This document shows positions 30,442-41,300 of a DNA stretch of 64,000 bases, one piece after another. Origin of the DNA: Stentor roeselii (taxonomy: Eukaryota; Ciliophora; Heterotrichea; Heterotrichida; Stentoridae); assembly GCA_006503475.1 (NCBI GenBank), contig RSEH01000089.1, forward strand, positions 62,001-126,000. Reading direction: 5' to 3'. The notes under the pieces are model-generated. The model saw only the letters and a program-made list of their open reading frames with translations. It ran no database searches and was not told the DNA's origin. A program made the translations under genes and the position numbers. The stretch's first letter is position 1, and every line of letters starts with the position of its first letter.

Positions 30442-32199
30442 ATGAAGCACATTATCTCGAGCACTGTTATCTGGAAGAGCTCTGATGTGTCATATCCAAG
30501 GAGAAGAAAACAAGTTTGGGTTATTCATCCGGATAATCGGTTCAAAATATACTGGAATATTTTAGTCATCATCAGTATGAGTATTTCAATCACCCTTTCC
30601 CCGTATCAAATGGCTTTTGAAGATCAGACTACAGGTGCTTTTCTTGTCCTTGAAATTCTTTTTGATTCTGTATTTTTCGTTGATATTCTTCTAACTTGCG
30701 TGACAGGTTACTACAATAAAGACTTGAATCTCGTCACCATACATTCAAAAATTCTAAAAAAATATCTGAAATCCTGGTTTTTCATTGATATTCTTGCATG
30801 TTTTCCAATCCACCTAATAATCGACATAGGAGTTCAATACAACTCACTAATGAAAATATCAAGATTCAAGCTAGTCTGGCGTTTAATCCGCCTTTTCAAG
30901 CTATTCCGTTTAATCAAGATCCTAAAATCAAAAGGTGACAGCAACAACCTCTACCTAGCCTTAAAATTTTCAATTCAACTGGAACGTTTAATTTCATTTC
31001 TGTTCTTTATCGGTTTTATAATTCACATAATTGCATGCTTCTGGATTTTTGTAGCAAAAGTGATAAACCAAGAAGAAACCTGGATTAAATCCGGAGGTTT
31101 TCAAGAGCTAAACAACGGAGAACTCTATTCAATTGGCCTATACTGGTCAGTGACAACCCTGACAACAGTAGGTTACGGCGACATTTACCCAAAAAACCAG
31201 CCAGAAAGGATTTTTGCATTCGTGATAATGATCGTCGGGATCATTAGTTACTCTTACACAGTCAGTTCAATAAGCAACCTTTTTTCCACCTTTAACACCA
31301 GACAAGCCCTTCTCGACCAAAAACTCGATCTTCTTAACACCTTGTCAAGAAAATTGAAACTAAGTCACAGATTTCACATGCGACTTTCAATAGCTGTTCA
31401 ATACGAGCACCGAAATCATGATAAAGAAGTCGACATGATAATAGAAGACCTTCCAGCGAATTTAAGTCAAAAACTCATTCAAATGATTTATTCAGAAAAA
31501 ATCGAAAATAACTCATTTTTCGAAGGGAAGCCTAAAGGCTTCACTGACTGGGTGACTCCTTTTTTACAACCTGTTCGACATAATAAAAATGAACTGGTTG
31601 TTCGAGAAGGCGAATTCGCAAGTGAGATGTTTTTGATTTATAAAGGAGAAGTCAATTATGTGTTTGTTAAGAATGGATCGTTTTACCCTTACGGCAACCT
31701 TGCTGAAAACTATTACTTCGGAGAAGTCGATATTTTATTTTCAGAGAAAAAAAACTATCTTGCTAGTGTTTTCACTGAAACTGGATGCGAGTTGTTAAGT
31801 CTTTCTCGTGAAAAATTCGAAGAAATGATTGAAAAGTTTGAAGATGAAGCTATTGAAATTTGCATGAAGGCGAAGGAAAGACTTGAAAGGATGAATAAAA
31901 GACAGGAAGAAATTATTAATGCTGTTGAAAAAACTATTGACTTCAGGGAGAATGATCTAAGCAGTGATAAGAAAAGAGAACTCTTTGAACATAGAACTGT
32001 TAGAAGAAGCGTTGAGAATAATGCTTTATTTCGGTCAAACTCAGCTTTTAACAAGATAAAAAAACTAAAAAATCATGATAATCACCTCCCAAAAATCAAA
32101 TCAAGCTGCGAAAAAATCAGCTTGTTCAGTGAAAACATCAAAGGAATGTCCAGAGATTTAGTTGAATTAATGTACGCGAAAGGATTGAAATATGATTGA
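30442..32199 (+). CDS. Voltage-gated K+ channel with a cyclic-nucleotide-binding-like domain (copy 1)
   Basis: 585 residues from the first ATG (an upstream GTG is ignored). Six membrane segments: S4 carries repeated R/K (RFKLVWRLIRLFKLFRLIK), and the pore has TTVGYGD, the K+ selectivity filter. A C-linker and a CNBD-like beta roll follow (~residues 375-480: FLIYKGEVNYVF, YYFGEVDILF). The architecture is that of the EAG/HCN/plant Shaker-like group. In the phosphate cassette the Arg that contacts cyclic nucleotide (R-x-A-S/x-V) is missing (NYLASV), so ligand gating is doubtful. The C-terminal ~100 residues are charged and helical. It is first of three tandem copies; the stop is TGA, 53 bp before the next start. 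Confidence 0.9.
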   Translation: MKHIISSTVIWKSSDVSYPRRRKQVWVIHPDNRFKIYWNILVIISMSISITLSPYQMAFEDQTTGAFLVLEILFDSVFFVDILLTCVTGYYNKDLNLVTIHSKILKKYLKSWFFIDILACFPIHLIIDIGVQYNSLMKISRFKLVWRLIRLFKLFRLIKILKSKGDSNNLYLALKFSIQLERLISFLFFIGFIIHIIACFWIFVAKVINQEETWIKSGGFQELNNGELYSIGLYWSVTTLTTVGYGDIYPKNQPERIFAFVIMIVGIISYSYTVSSISNLFSTFNTRQALLDQKLDLLNTLSRKLKLSHRFHMRLSIAVQYEHRNHDKEVDMIIEDLPANLSQKLIQMIYSEKIENNSFFEGKPKGFTDWVTPFLQPVRHNKNELVVREGEFASEMFLIYKGEVNYVFVKNGSFYPYGNLAENYYFGEVDILFSEKKNYLASVFTETGCELLSLSREKFEEMIEKFEDEAIEICMKAKERLERMNKRQEEIINAVEKTIDFRENDLSSDKKRELFEHRTVRRSVENNALFRSNSAFNKIKKLKNHDNHLPKIKSSCEKISLFSENIKGMSRDLVELMYAKGLKYD

Positions 32200-32252
32200 A
32201 AATTTTTGAAAATTTTAATTTTGATATCGTAGATCTTAATAAATTTGATCAA

Positions 32253-33995
32253 ATGGATAACTTCGACCAAGATTACATTGTGAAAAACCTTTCAAGCAAA
32301 TTACCCAAGCCGAAATATATCATCGATCCAGATAGTAAACCAAAGATATACTGGAATACTTTAGTGATAACTAGCATGATTTTTTCTATTATCATCGCAC
32401 CGATTGAAATGGCTTTTGAAGACATTGACTCTGATTTGGTTTTCATCATCAGCACTATTTGTGACTCGGTTTTTCTTTTTGATATCATTTTTACTTTCTT
32501 TACAGCTTATTACGATGAAGATAAGGTCTTGATCTACACACATAAAGATATCATAAAAAACTACATCAAGACCTGGCTTATTCCTGATATTCTTGCATGT
32601 GTTCCTTTCAACTTAATTATTGAAGACACTTTAAGATATAATTCTCTGTTAAAGGCTTCTAGGTTCAAGTTTCTATGGAGAATCATCAGGGTCACTAAGA
32701 TGCTTCGACTGTTTAAAGTGATTAAAACAAAAGATGATAGGACTGCTTTGAAACACACTTTTAAACTAACGATACAAGTTGAAAGACTTTTGACTTCATT
32801 TTTTTTTCTCGCTTTTTTAATTCATGTTGTTGCATGCTTCTGGATTTTCTTTGGAAATAACCCTGAAGGTGAGATGTCTTGGATTCGACTTTTTGGATTT
32901 CAGGACTTAAACAGTAATGACCTTTATGTTACTTCTTTTTATTGGTCTGTTACTACTTTAACTACTGTTGGGTATGGAGACATTTCAGCTACGAATTATT
33001 TTGAAAGATTATTTAGTATTTCGCTGATGATTATTGGAATTTTATGCTATTCTTATATTGTTAGTTCAATTTCAAGCATCTTCTCGGAAATTGACTCGAA
33101 ACATTCGAAGTTAAACAGAAAACTTGACCTGCTTTTTGAATTATCTAAACAGGTTAAAATAGGCCGAATGTTTTACTCGAAAATTGACTTTGCTCTTAAG
33201 TATGAGTATACTAACAACGACAAAGAATTACTAGAAGTTTCTCATTTTCTTCCTGAGAGTCTAAAACAAAAACTATTATTTTCAGTATACTCCCAAAAAC
33301 TCAGAAAAAATCATTTTTTCAATGAAAAATCGATGCACTTTATTTCATACGTCGCTCCTCTTCTAAAACCCGTAAAGTATTCTGATAAAGAGATGATATA
33401 TGAAACTGGTGAATATGCGAATGAGATGTATTTTATCGTAAAAGGAGAAGTAAGTTTTGTCATATCTAGTAACGGGTCTCGATATTCATTTGTGAAAGTA
33501 AAAGATAATTATTATTTCGGTGAAACTGACATCATTCTCTCTCCACTCAAAACTCACATGACTTCAGTTCAAGCTACTTCCAATTGTGACTTATTGAGCT
33601 TGTCAAGGGAAAACTTTGAATCCATTCTCGAAATTTTTGAAGATGAAGCATTTGAAATAATAGTGATGGCTCAAGAAAGGCATGAAAGAATCTTCAAGAA
33701 AATGGAATCTGCAATGGTTAGAATGAAAAAAAAACTGGAACCTGAAGCTAAATATAGTGCTTATTATAAAAGAGAGGACTTTGAAAAGGAACTGGTTAGT
33801 TATCGAAAAAGCATTTGTCGAGGTAATCGCAGGTCGGATTCATCGTTAGTTGGAAAATTACGAAGGCAAAAAACCCCAAAAACTCATATTTTTAGTCTTA
33901 AAAACAAGATCAAGATGTTGATAATTCATACTGACCACTTCGCTGCACTTTCGAAAGAGACCTTAGAGCTAGCCAGGTTTTTAAGACAAGAATGA
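32253..33995 (+). CDS. Voltage-gated K+ channel with a cyclic-nucleotide-binding-like domain (copy 2)
   Basis: 580 residues. The chosen ATG at 32253 lies after the stop of copy 1; an in-frame TTG overlapping that stop is not used. It has the same layout as copy 1: S1-S6, S4 with RFKFLWRIIRVTKMLRLFK, pore TTVGYGD, C-linker, and a CNBD-like roll with YFIVKGEVSFVI and YYFGETDIIL. The cassette again lacks the ligand Arg (THMTSV). The N-terminus repeats the KPKIYWN...APIEMAFED start of copy 1 (RFKIYWN...SPYQMAFED), showing tandem duplication. It should be a plasma or ciliary membrane K+ channel affecting membrane potential. The stop is TGA. Confidence 0.9.
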   Translation: MDNFDQDYIVKNLSSKLPKPKYIIDPDSKPKIYWNTLVITSMIFSIIIAPIEMAFEDIDSDLVFIISTICDSVFLFDIIFTFFTAYYDEDKVLIYTHKDIIKNYIKTWLIPDILACVPFNLIIEDTLRYNSLLKASRFKFLWRIIRVTKMLRLFKVIKTKDDRTALKHTFKLTIQVERLLTSFFFLAFLIHVVACFWIFFGNNPEGEMSWIRLFGFQDLNSNDLYVTSFYWSVTTLTTVGYGDISATNYFERLFSISLMIIGILCYSYIVSSISSIFSEIDSKHSKLNRKLDLLFELSKQVKIGRMFYSKIDFALKYEYTNNDKELLEVSHFLPESLKQKLLFSVYSQKLRKNHFFNEKSMHFISYVAPLLKPVKYSDKEMIYETGEYANEMYFIVKGEVSFVISSNGSRYSFVKVKDNYYFGETDIILSPLKTHMTSVQATSNCDLLSLSRENFESILEIFEDEAFEIIVMAQERHERIFKKMESAMVRMKKKLEPEAKYSAYYKREDFEKELVSYRKSICRGNRRSDSSLVGKLRRQKTPKTHIFSLKNKIKMLIIHTDHFAALSKETLELARFLRQE

Positions 33996-34324
33996 TTAAT
34001 TATGAAATTTTGTATTTCTTAAGTAAATTTGCAATTATATGAATGAATTAATCAATTATAAAGGATTAACTAATGAGTAAATTTTCACTCTTAAGTTACT
34101 TTGTAAGATTTTGAACAGAATATATTGGAAATATTTTAGATAGAGGAAGGTATAAGTTATTGTAATTATTATTAAAAGAATTCCAAGCATAAATTTAATT
34201 CAGTTCTATGCTGCAAATAAACGAAAAATTTTTTAATGTGATTGAGAAACTATCTTGGTTTTAATAAAATTAGTCTTTATTAGAATATTAAAACATAACC
34301 TTAAAATATTAAGAATCCCATTCT
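33996..34324. other. Spacer between channel copies 2 and 3
   Basis: About 330 bp of AT-rich DNA, longer than the 53-bp spacer between copies 1 and 2. No gene or repeat is seen. Confidence 0.4.
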
Positions 34325-36150
34325 ATGCAAAACCTTGAATCATTCTTCAATAAACACTCTATATCAAAGTTAATTATCAGCTCTAACATGAAAAATAAGA
34401 TTTACTGGAATATTATGATGATATCCAGCATAATTTTTCTTTAGTAATCTTACCCATTCAAATATCCTTCGCAGATTTAAATTAGTCTTTAAATAATACT
34501 TAATTCAATATGCGACCTGGTATTTACATTCGACGTCATTATTACTTTTTCACTGCCTTCAACAAAAACAGCAAAGTGATCGTCATCCATAGAGGAATCA
34601 TAAAAAACCTTAAGACCTGAATAATTCTTGAAAAATCTCATGTATTGCGTTCAAACTAATCCTCGAACCCAATTTAGATATCACTCTTGTAAACTTCTAT
34701 ATTTATATCATTCTTCGAAATGATTCTACCTGGAAGGATTTCAGCTGCTCAAAATGTTTAAAACAAGTGAAGACCATCGATATTTTAACTAAATTAAAAT
34801 TAACCATAAGTGTTGAAAGACTATTCATTTCATATTTTTGATTGCTTTTTTATTCGAATTATTTCTTGATTGTGGCTTTCCTGGGAAAATGTGTTGATAA
34901 TGAGACATCCTGGGTCAAATAGTTTCACTTTGAAGATTAAGTAACAATGAGTTTTATATTATTACTTTCTACTAGTAAGTCATTACTGCCTCATCAATCG
35001 GGTAAGGAGACATATCAACTACAATGAAACTGGAAGCTCTTTGTGGATTAGTAATTATTATCAGAAATTTCTGCTAGCCTAACATAGTTTAGCTATTTTC
35101 AAATATCTTAACAGAAGTTAACTCAAATACACTTTATTTAATTCAAAACTAGATATTCTTCAAAATTTCTAAAACATCAAAATATACCAATTTTATCTCA
35201 ATTTAAAACAATTGATTGAATATAAATACAAAACGCAAACAAAAAACTATTAGAAATTATTAATTTTCTTGCTAAAATCAAAGACAGTGACTATTATTTT
35301 TGGTTACTCTAAAAATATGAAAAAAAATTTCAGCAGGAACCATACATTTCTTTGCATTAGTGATTCTTATTTTAAGACTAGTTAAAACTGTTAAAATGAG
35401 GTTAGTCTCTTGAGGGCACTCAAAATGCACTTTTGTATTATATAGCTATAAATCAATAGAGCCTGAAGGACACTAGTCAGAAGGTTGACCAAAATACTAG
35501 AACTCAAAAGGCTATAGTTGTTAAGGGAATCTCAAGTAAATGATTTAAGATATAAAGATCTATCAAATAATAGTGCCCAATCCAATTATGCCTCTAAAAA
35601 TGAGATGGTTTAAAATAAAGATAATTACATTTAATAGTTTTTCTTCATTGTGGAAAGAAAAGTCGGATTGGTATTGAAAACCAAGACTATCAATACATCT
35701 AAGTAAATAAAGAAACTCAGATCATCTTAAATCCTGTTAAACCCACTTTTATTCAGTCCAGACAATAGAAAAACTGTGATATGCTCAGTTTCTAAGAAAA
35801 GACTTCGAACCCATGTTGAAATCATTGAAGATGAAGCCATAAAATTGTTAAATTTTCTCGAAAGATTCATGAAAGGATCTTGCGAAAAATAAAAGCTACT
35901 CAATGCTTCATCTAAAACCATATGAAACTAAAGTAAATTCAAGCGCTAACTAAAAAGATAAAAACTTCGAAAAAGATATTGTCAAATTCTGGGAAGCATC
36001 GGTCGAATATCACCAGGTCAGACACTTTCTTAAAAACAAAGAAAAAATGATCACTGACTCTAAGACTTACCTTCTAATTTAAAAAGGAGACATAAAGCAG
36101 CTCATGTTCTATTCAGAACAGCTTACAAGTCTAACCCAAAAAATTTAACC
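34325..36150 (+). pseudogene. Decayed third copy of the tandem K+ channel genes
   Basis: In order on the + strand: KNKIYWNIMMISSIIFL matches the S1 start of copy 2 (KPKIYWNTLVITSMIF). Near 34800 VERLF...VAFLGK...ETSWVK matches the S5 region. Near 34980 a worn pore reads VITASSIG then GDIST for VTTLTTVGYGDISAT. Near 35810 THVEIIEDEA...RKIHERILRKI matches the helix after the CNBD. Near 36090 the end recalls HTDHFAALSKETLEL. Stops and frameshifts interrupt every few dozen codons, so it is non-functional. It follows copies 1 and 2 in the same orientation, so the array had at least three genes. Confidence 0.8.
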
Positions 36151-36184
36151 AGGTAAACTCTCTGAAAATTCTAATAAACCTAAC

Positions 36185-36928
36185 TTAGATCCTGATATAA
36201 TCAGCTTCAACAGGTCTAGTAACCATTTGGTAAGTCTTAACACTTTCACCAGCCCATCTCTTATATGCCAGAACCAATAGTCCAGCCAAAAGTGCCAAAA
36301 CCGCGAAAGTCATCCAGCTTCCACTCGAACTATTAACCTGCGATGTCTCAGAGAACTCAAAAACGCTGACACTAGCTCCACTTCCATTCTGATCAACATA
36401 CCCTACTTCAACTTCCTGATAAGTTGTATTCCCCACATTAGCCTCCACAGTAGTGACATAAACAACATCTGTTCCATTCGAAGCGACAGTGGAGTTGACT
36501 TCAACCTTATCAGTCTGAGTCGTGCCAGTGCTGGCATCATAAGAACTAACCGAGACATGTTCAGTGGAATTAACAGTTCCAGTGTTATTATCAGCTTTAG
36601 AAGAAGCGCCAGCTTCAAAAGTGACAGAATCTCCTCCTTGGTTAGTGACAGAGACACTGTTGTAGGTGCTGTCTTCTCCCCAGGAGTTGACGACTGTAAC
36701 AGTGAGCTCGTCGCTTTTCGACGACCCTTCGTCGGAGTTGACTCTGGCAGTGCCTGAGTAGTACCCGTATTCCGAAATGTCGGTGGACTCGTAGGAAATT
36801 CTGATGTCCTCATCTGGTGTTGAGATGTAGACCTCGGTGTCCGTGTTTTGAGACTGGGGAAGGTAAACTTCCACTGTCACGTCTTGGCTTGATGCGAAGG
36901 ATATCAGTGATATGATTAGGGGAAACAT
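36185..36928 (-). CDS. Single-pass surface glycoprotein, unknown
   Basis: 247 residues. An N-terminal signal peptide (FPLIISLISFASSQ) is followed by ~170 residues dominated by T, S, V, N, D, G and Y in short beta-prone runs with at least six N-x-S/T glycosylation sites and no Cys. A single membrane helix (WMTFAVLALLAGLLVLAY) and a ~25-residue basic tail ending in tyrosines complete it. It therefore looks like a type I membrane protein with an extended beta-sandwich or mucin-like ectodomain. No family recognised. Its 5' half is less AT-rich than the neighbouring genes. Its stop lies just beyond the decayed channel copy. Confidence 0.7.
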   Translation of the reverse strand: MFPLIISLISFASSQDVTVEVYLPQSQNTDTEVYISTPDEDIRISYESTDISEYGYYSGTARVNSDEGSSKSDELTVTVVNSWGEDSTYNSVSVTNQGGDSVTFEAGASSKADNNTGTVNSTEHVSVSSYDASTGTTQTDKVEVNSTVASNGTDVVYVTTVEANVGNTTYQEVEVGYVDQNGSGASVSVFEFSETSQVNSSSGSWMTFAVLALLAGLLVLAYKRWAGESVKTYQMVTRPVEADYIRI

Positions 36929-37064
36929 TTTATAACCATTGGTAACTGGATGGTGAAATACTGATAAATGGTTTTATTAGGAGTGGAAAGATAATAATTG
37001 GATTTATTGAGGTTTTTTCTTTTGGGTAATTTTAGGTTGGAGAGGTTTAGAAGTTGGGATTATA

Positions 37065-37784
37065 ATGGAAAAGATCTTGGGACATATTGAAGAACTGAAG
37101 GATAATGTTTGGATTGATGATAGGGAAATTATGGGACGTATTTTGAGAAATGATATCGGGGTGGGAAATTTGATTGTGGTGAATATTGATGAAAATACCA
37201 AAAACTTGATTTTTCTGATCGCTTTTTTCAATTTCACGCAACATGTTGAAGTTGATCAGATCAGTGCTTTTTTATATATTTGTGATGAGATCAAAAAGGA
37301 TAGAAACTGCCAACCTTTAATAGATGAAATCGACAGCTTAATCGTAGAAACCTTGAATCTTTTTGTTTTAAAGGCAGATATCGAAAAAATTATAGAAATT
37401 GACTTCCAAGATAGTAAGTACAAAAATCAATTAGGATTTTCACTAATCAAGAAAAATATTCTAATTCGACTTCATGAGAATTTTATTTCAAGGAACCATC
37501 AGAAATTTTCTTCATATCTTAAAAATCAATCATTTGAGAAATTTAACAAACTAAACGAACTAATCAAGTTCTGCTTCTGCTCAAAAGAATCTATTTGGTT
37601 CACATCAAGTTTTAAAACATATCTAGATAGGATTAAAAAAAGAAATGAAAGAGATCTATCTACTGATATAAGCATGGAAGATGTGAAGAAAAATAATAGG
37701 GCTGGCGAAGCCATGTTGAATCAACAATATGTTTCATATTTAGACTCTATTTATTCTTTTCTCATCAATTCTCATTTCAATTAG
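37065..37784 (+). CDS. Hypothetical helical protein
   Basis: 239 residues, alpha-helical, charged, without a signal peptide or clear membrane segment. One hydrophobic stretch (LIVVNIDENTKNLIFLIAFFNF) looks like buried core rather than membrane. No family recognised. The C-terminal ~40 residues include a charged segment (DRIKKRNERDLS). The ATG is preceded by GGGATTATA and the gene is divergent from the surface glycoprotein gene, with 136 bp between starts. Confidence 0.5.
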   Translation: MEKILGHIEELKDNVWIDDREIMGRILRNDIGVGNLIVVNIDENTKNLIFLIAFFNFTQHVEVDQISAFLYICDEIKKDRNCQPLIDEIDSLIVETLNLFVLKADIEKIIEIDFQDSKYKNQLGFSLIKKNILIRLHENFISRNHQKFSSYLKNQSFEKFNKLNELIKFCFCSKESIWFTSSFKTYLDRIKKRNERDLSTDISMEDVKKNNRAGEAMLNQQYVSYLDSIYSFLINSHFN

Positions 37785-38334
37785 TTTAATCATTCTTAAC
37801 AATCACCTTATTCTTTAAATAAAAGATTTTTTTTAAACTGGGTAAAACTTAATGCTAATTTTTAAAGATTTCACAATGCGAATTGTGTAAGCTCTATTTA
37901 CCTAATAAATATACTGAAATAAGCTGGTTTAAATTGTAAATCTTTTTAAAAACACAGAATTACGGACACAACATAGATTTACTTATATTCAGCATAAATA
38001 ATCATCAGCTACAAGACTCACTCCAAATTAATAAAACCAAAACCTAAGTACCAAAAACGATTTATTCATTAAGAATCAATCTTAGATACTTAATTTCAAG
38101 CTATCTCTAAACACTTAAAAATCCAAAAAAAAATAATAATAGTCAAAACCTTTTAGAACTGCAGTTATTAATTATCCCACTTCTAACAAAACCTAAAATG
38201 AAATCCATAAAAATTGTATTACTTAAATTTAAAAAATACCCATCCTGTTGAAAACTAATCAAATAACTTTAAACTTAACAATCCTTAATTCCCTATCTCC
38301 ATTTCTTAATCATTATAACCACCTCTCTTATAAT
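37785..38334. other. Promoter-side spacer of the cyclase gene
   Basis: About 550 bp, AT-rich, turning A/C-rich in the last 300 bp before the cyclase ATG. An in-frame TTG at 38248 extends the ORF, but the 29 extra residues look like leader sequence. No motif assigned. Confidence 0.4.
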
Positions 38335-41300
38335 ATGAGCGAAAAGCAAAGCAATAAATTCCTACGCAAAATCGTACTCGACAGTTCAAAAGACCCAACA
38401 ACTAAAACCTCCTTATCAAACGAGCTGATCGACCACCGGTACCTCTTTCCAAGAGTGATCGCAGTGAACCTCTTCGAGCAATTTCACCGTCTTTCAAACA
38501 TCTGGTTCCTTCTAATATCAATCATCCAACTTTTACCTTACAACGTGTCCTCAAATGCGAGCTGGTCAACAATAGTCCCGCTTTCAGTCCTTCTGAGCAT
38601 TTCTCTATCAAAAGATTTATACAACAGCTACAAGTTCACATCAACTCTAAAGAAAGTAAACGAGACCAAATTTCCTGTTTGGAACGGAAAAACCTTCATC
38701 GACCTTGAATCAAAACACTTGTCAGAAGGAATGATCGTCATGCTCGCCGCGGGGCAGACAGTCCCAGCGGACATGGTTTTGATTTGTCGAAAAAGTTTAA
38801 ATGATCTGGTTTTTCTTGACTTGAGCAACTTGATTGGAAGTTTTTCGGTATTCGAAAAATTCACGATTGAAGCTATTGAAAATGAGACTAAAATTCCTGA
38901 ATCTGAAAATAAAGACCTTTCTAGTCTTCTTGGAGAGGTTAAGGTACCTGAGCCACATGCTGATTATTCCAGTTTTGCTGGAACTTTAAAACTTCATCAT
39001 CATCCAAAAGCGGCTAAGATTGGGTCTAAGAATTTTTTGATCGCTGGAGGGGTTATTAAAGGCAGTGAAAATGTGATTGGGGTGGTTGTGTACTGTGGAA
39101 ATGATACGAAATTTAAGTTAAATAGCCCGAGGATTAAGAAAAAGTTTACTAGAGTCGAGCGACTTGTGAATAAATGGATGTTTTTTAACTTTGGGATTAT
39201 TCTAGTGATGGTCGTTATTTCAATCATCGGGTTTTTCACTGATTATAGATCTGAGAACTCAGATTCAGTCATAATGATATTTCTCCAGTTCTTAACCCTT
39301 TATTCAAACCTGATCCCCATATCCTTATTCGTCACAATCGACATAATTCGTCTGGTCCAAGCCCTGATCTACCAAAAGTTAAACCCAGGAGTCCATTTTA
39401 ACAACGAAAGCCTAAACGAAAACTTAGGACAAATCGAATATCTTGTAACCGACAAGACATTCACTCTTACCAAAGGAAAATTCAAGCTAAGTTCATTTTT
39501 AATCAGAGGGCAGAGATTTTCAGGTTCCACTGAAAAACTTGCTTCTTCCTTCGGAACTGAACATGCCTTAAGTGGCTTTGACAAGAGTCAAGACGACCAG
39601 GCCTTTGAAGACTTTTTAAAAGCGATTCATCAAGACTCCTACAACGAGATTTATCATCACTTCGTGAGGTGCTTATGTCTGTGCAACAGTCTAGTCCAGG
39701 CAAATAAAGAACTAGTTGGATGCCCCATTGACTTGGCGTTATTACGAGCAGCGGAAAAGCTGGGGTACAGGACTGACATCGGAGCGAAGCGAGATGTGAA
39801 CCTTTATTTTGCGAGTTCTTTCCGAAACTATAAGAAAATCATCAACTTGCTCCCGCAATTTGGTCGAAACAGGAAAAGTGTGATTGTTCAGGACTATTCA
39901 GACTCATGCGGATATATTTATACCAGAGGATCAGCTCGCTCTATGATGGCCGCTATTTCAGTCACTGAAGATGAAAAAAACATACTTTTAGAAGAAATCG
40001 CTCGGATTGAAAGCTTTGGAAATTCCGCATGGATACTCGCTTTTAATGAAATTCCTTTCGAAAGTCTCTCAGATATCAAGAAAAAACTGAAAAAGAACCA
40101 AAAAACTTTACTTAATATTCAAGGAAGAATCAACTTTATCTTTGAAAATCTTGAAAAAAATATGAAGGTGTTAGCTATTGTTGGAATTAATGAAAAGTTA
40201 CAAGATGAAGTGGCAAATACTTTTGAGTTCTTGCAAAGAGCGGGGATTAAAATCTGGCTTGCTTCTAGTGACTCTCATTTGAATAGTCTTTGTACTGCTT
40301 TTGACACTCGTCTGGTAAATGACTGTCCTTTGATGATATTAAGAAATGTTCAAAATGACGTCGTGATGGGAAAAAAACTTGAAGCTGCTATTCGAAGTTT
40401 TATTATGGAAGAGTTTGAATTGGAACCTGTTGGAGTTTTTGGGTCACAGGTTTATTCTAGTATAAGACCTGAGATTGAACAAGAGGAGTACAACGTTGAA
40501 GAACAACACATTCAGAGATTGAGTGAAAGACTCAACTTTCAAGCTTCTTTTAATATCAACCCTGATATTGAAAACAACTTAAATGAAAAAGTTGAACTTG
40601 ACGTTGCGAATTTCGCAGTGGTCATTGATCGGACCTCATTTTTAACTGCGATAAAAGTGGATAAGTTGAAGAAGTTACTTACCTGTCTCTTAGCCTGTGC
40701 GAAAAATGTCTGCTTCACTGAAATGTTACCTATAGACAAGTACCACATAGCTAAACTCCTTAAAGAAAACATGGCATTCAACCCCTGCGTTGCCGTAGTC
40801 GGTTCAACTTTCAGCGACCTATCAATGAGCCATGAAAGTGACATAAGCATCGGGGTATTAAACAACAAAAACTCATTATTTTTTAGTTACACCGATATAA
40901 ACATCTCTACCTTCAGTCAGATTCGCGACTTGATGATCCAAGGACATCATTTTTACTATCGAATGTCAAAAGTAGTCCTTCTCCACCTTCACAAAAATTT
41001 CATCTTGGCAATAGTCCAGTTCGCCTTCAACATCTACGCCGGGTTCTCAGGGACCTCAGCCTACGAAGCGTCTTTATTGGTCGGGTTCAACTTGTTCTTC
41101 ACCACCTTTCCTTACATCTACCTGGGGATCATGGACCAGGACATCAGCTATCGAAAGATAAAAAACAAGCCAGAAGTTTACAGTCAAGGCATCTTCGGAC
41201 AGTTGTTCACATGGAAACATCTTTCATGGTACTTCTTCTTGGCTGTTGTGCAAAGTGTGATAATTGTACTGCTTTCATATCAAATTTTACCTTTTGTGTT

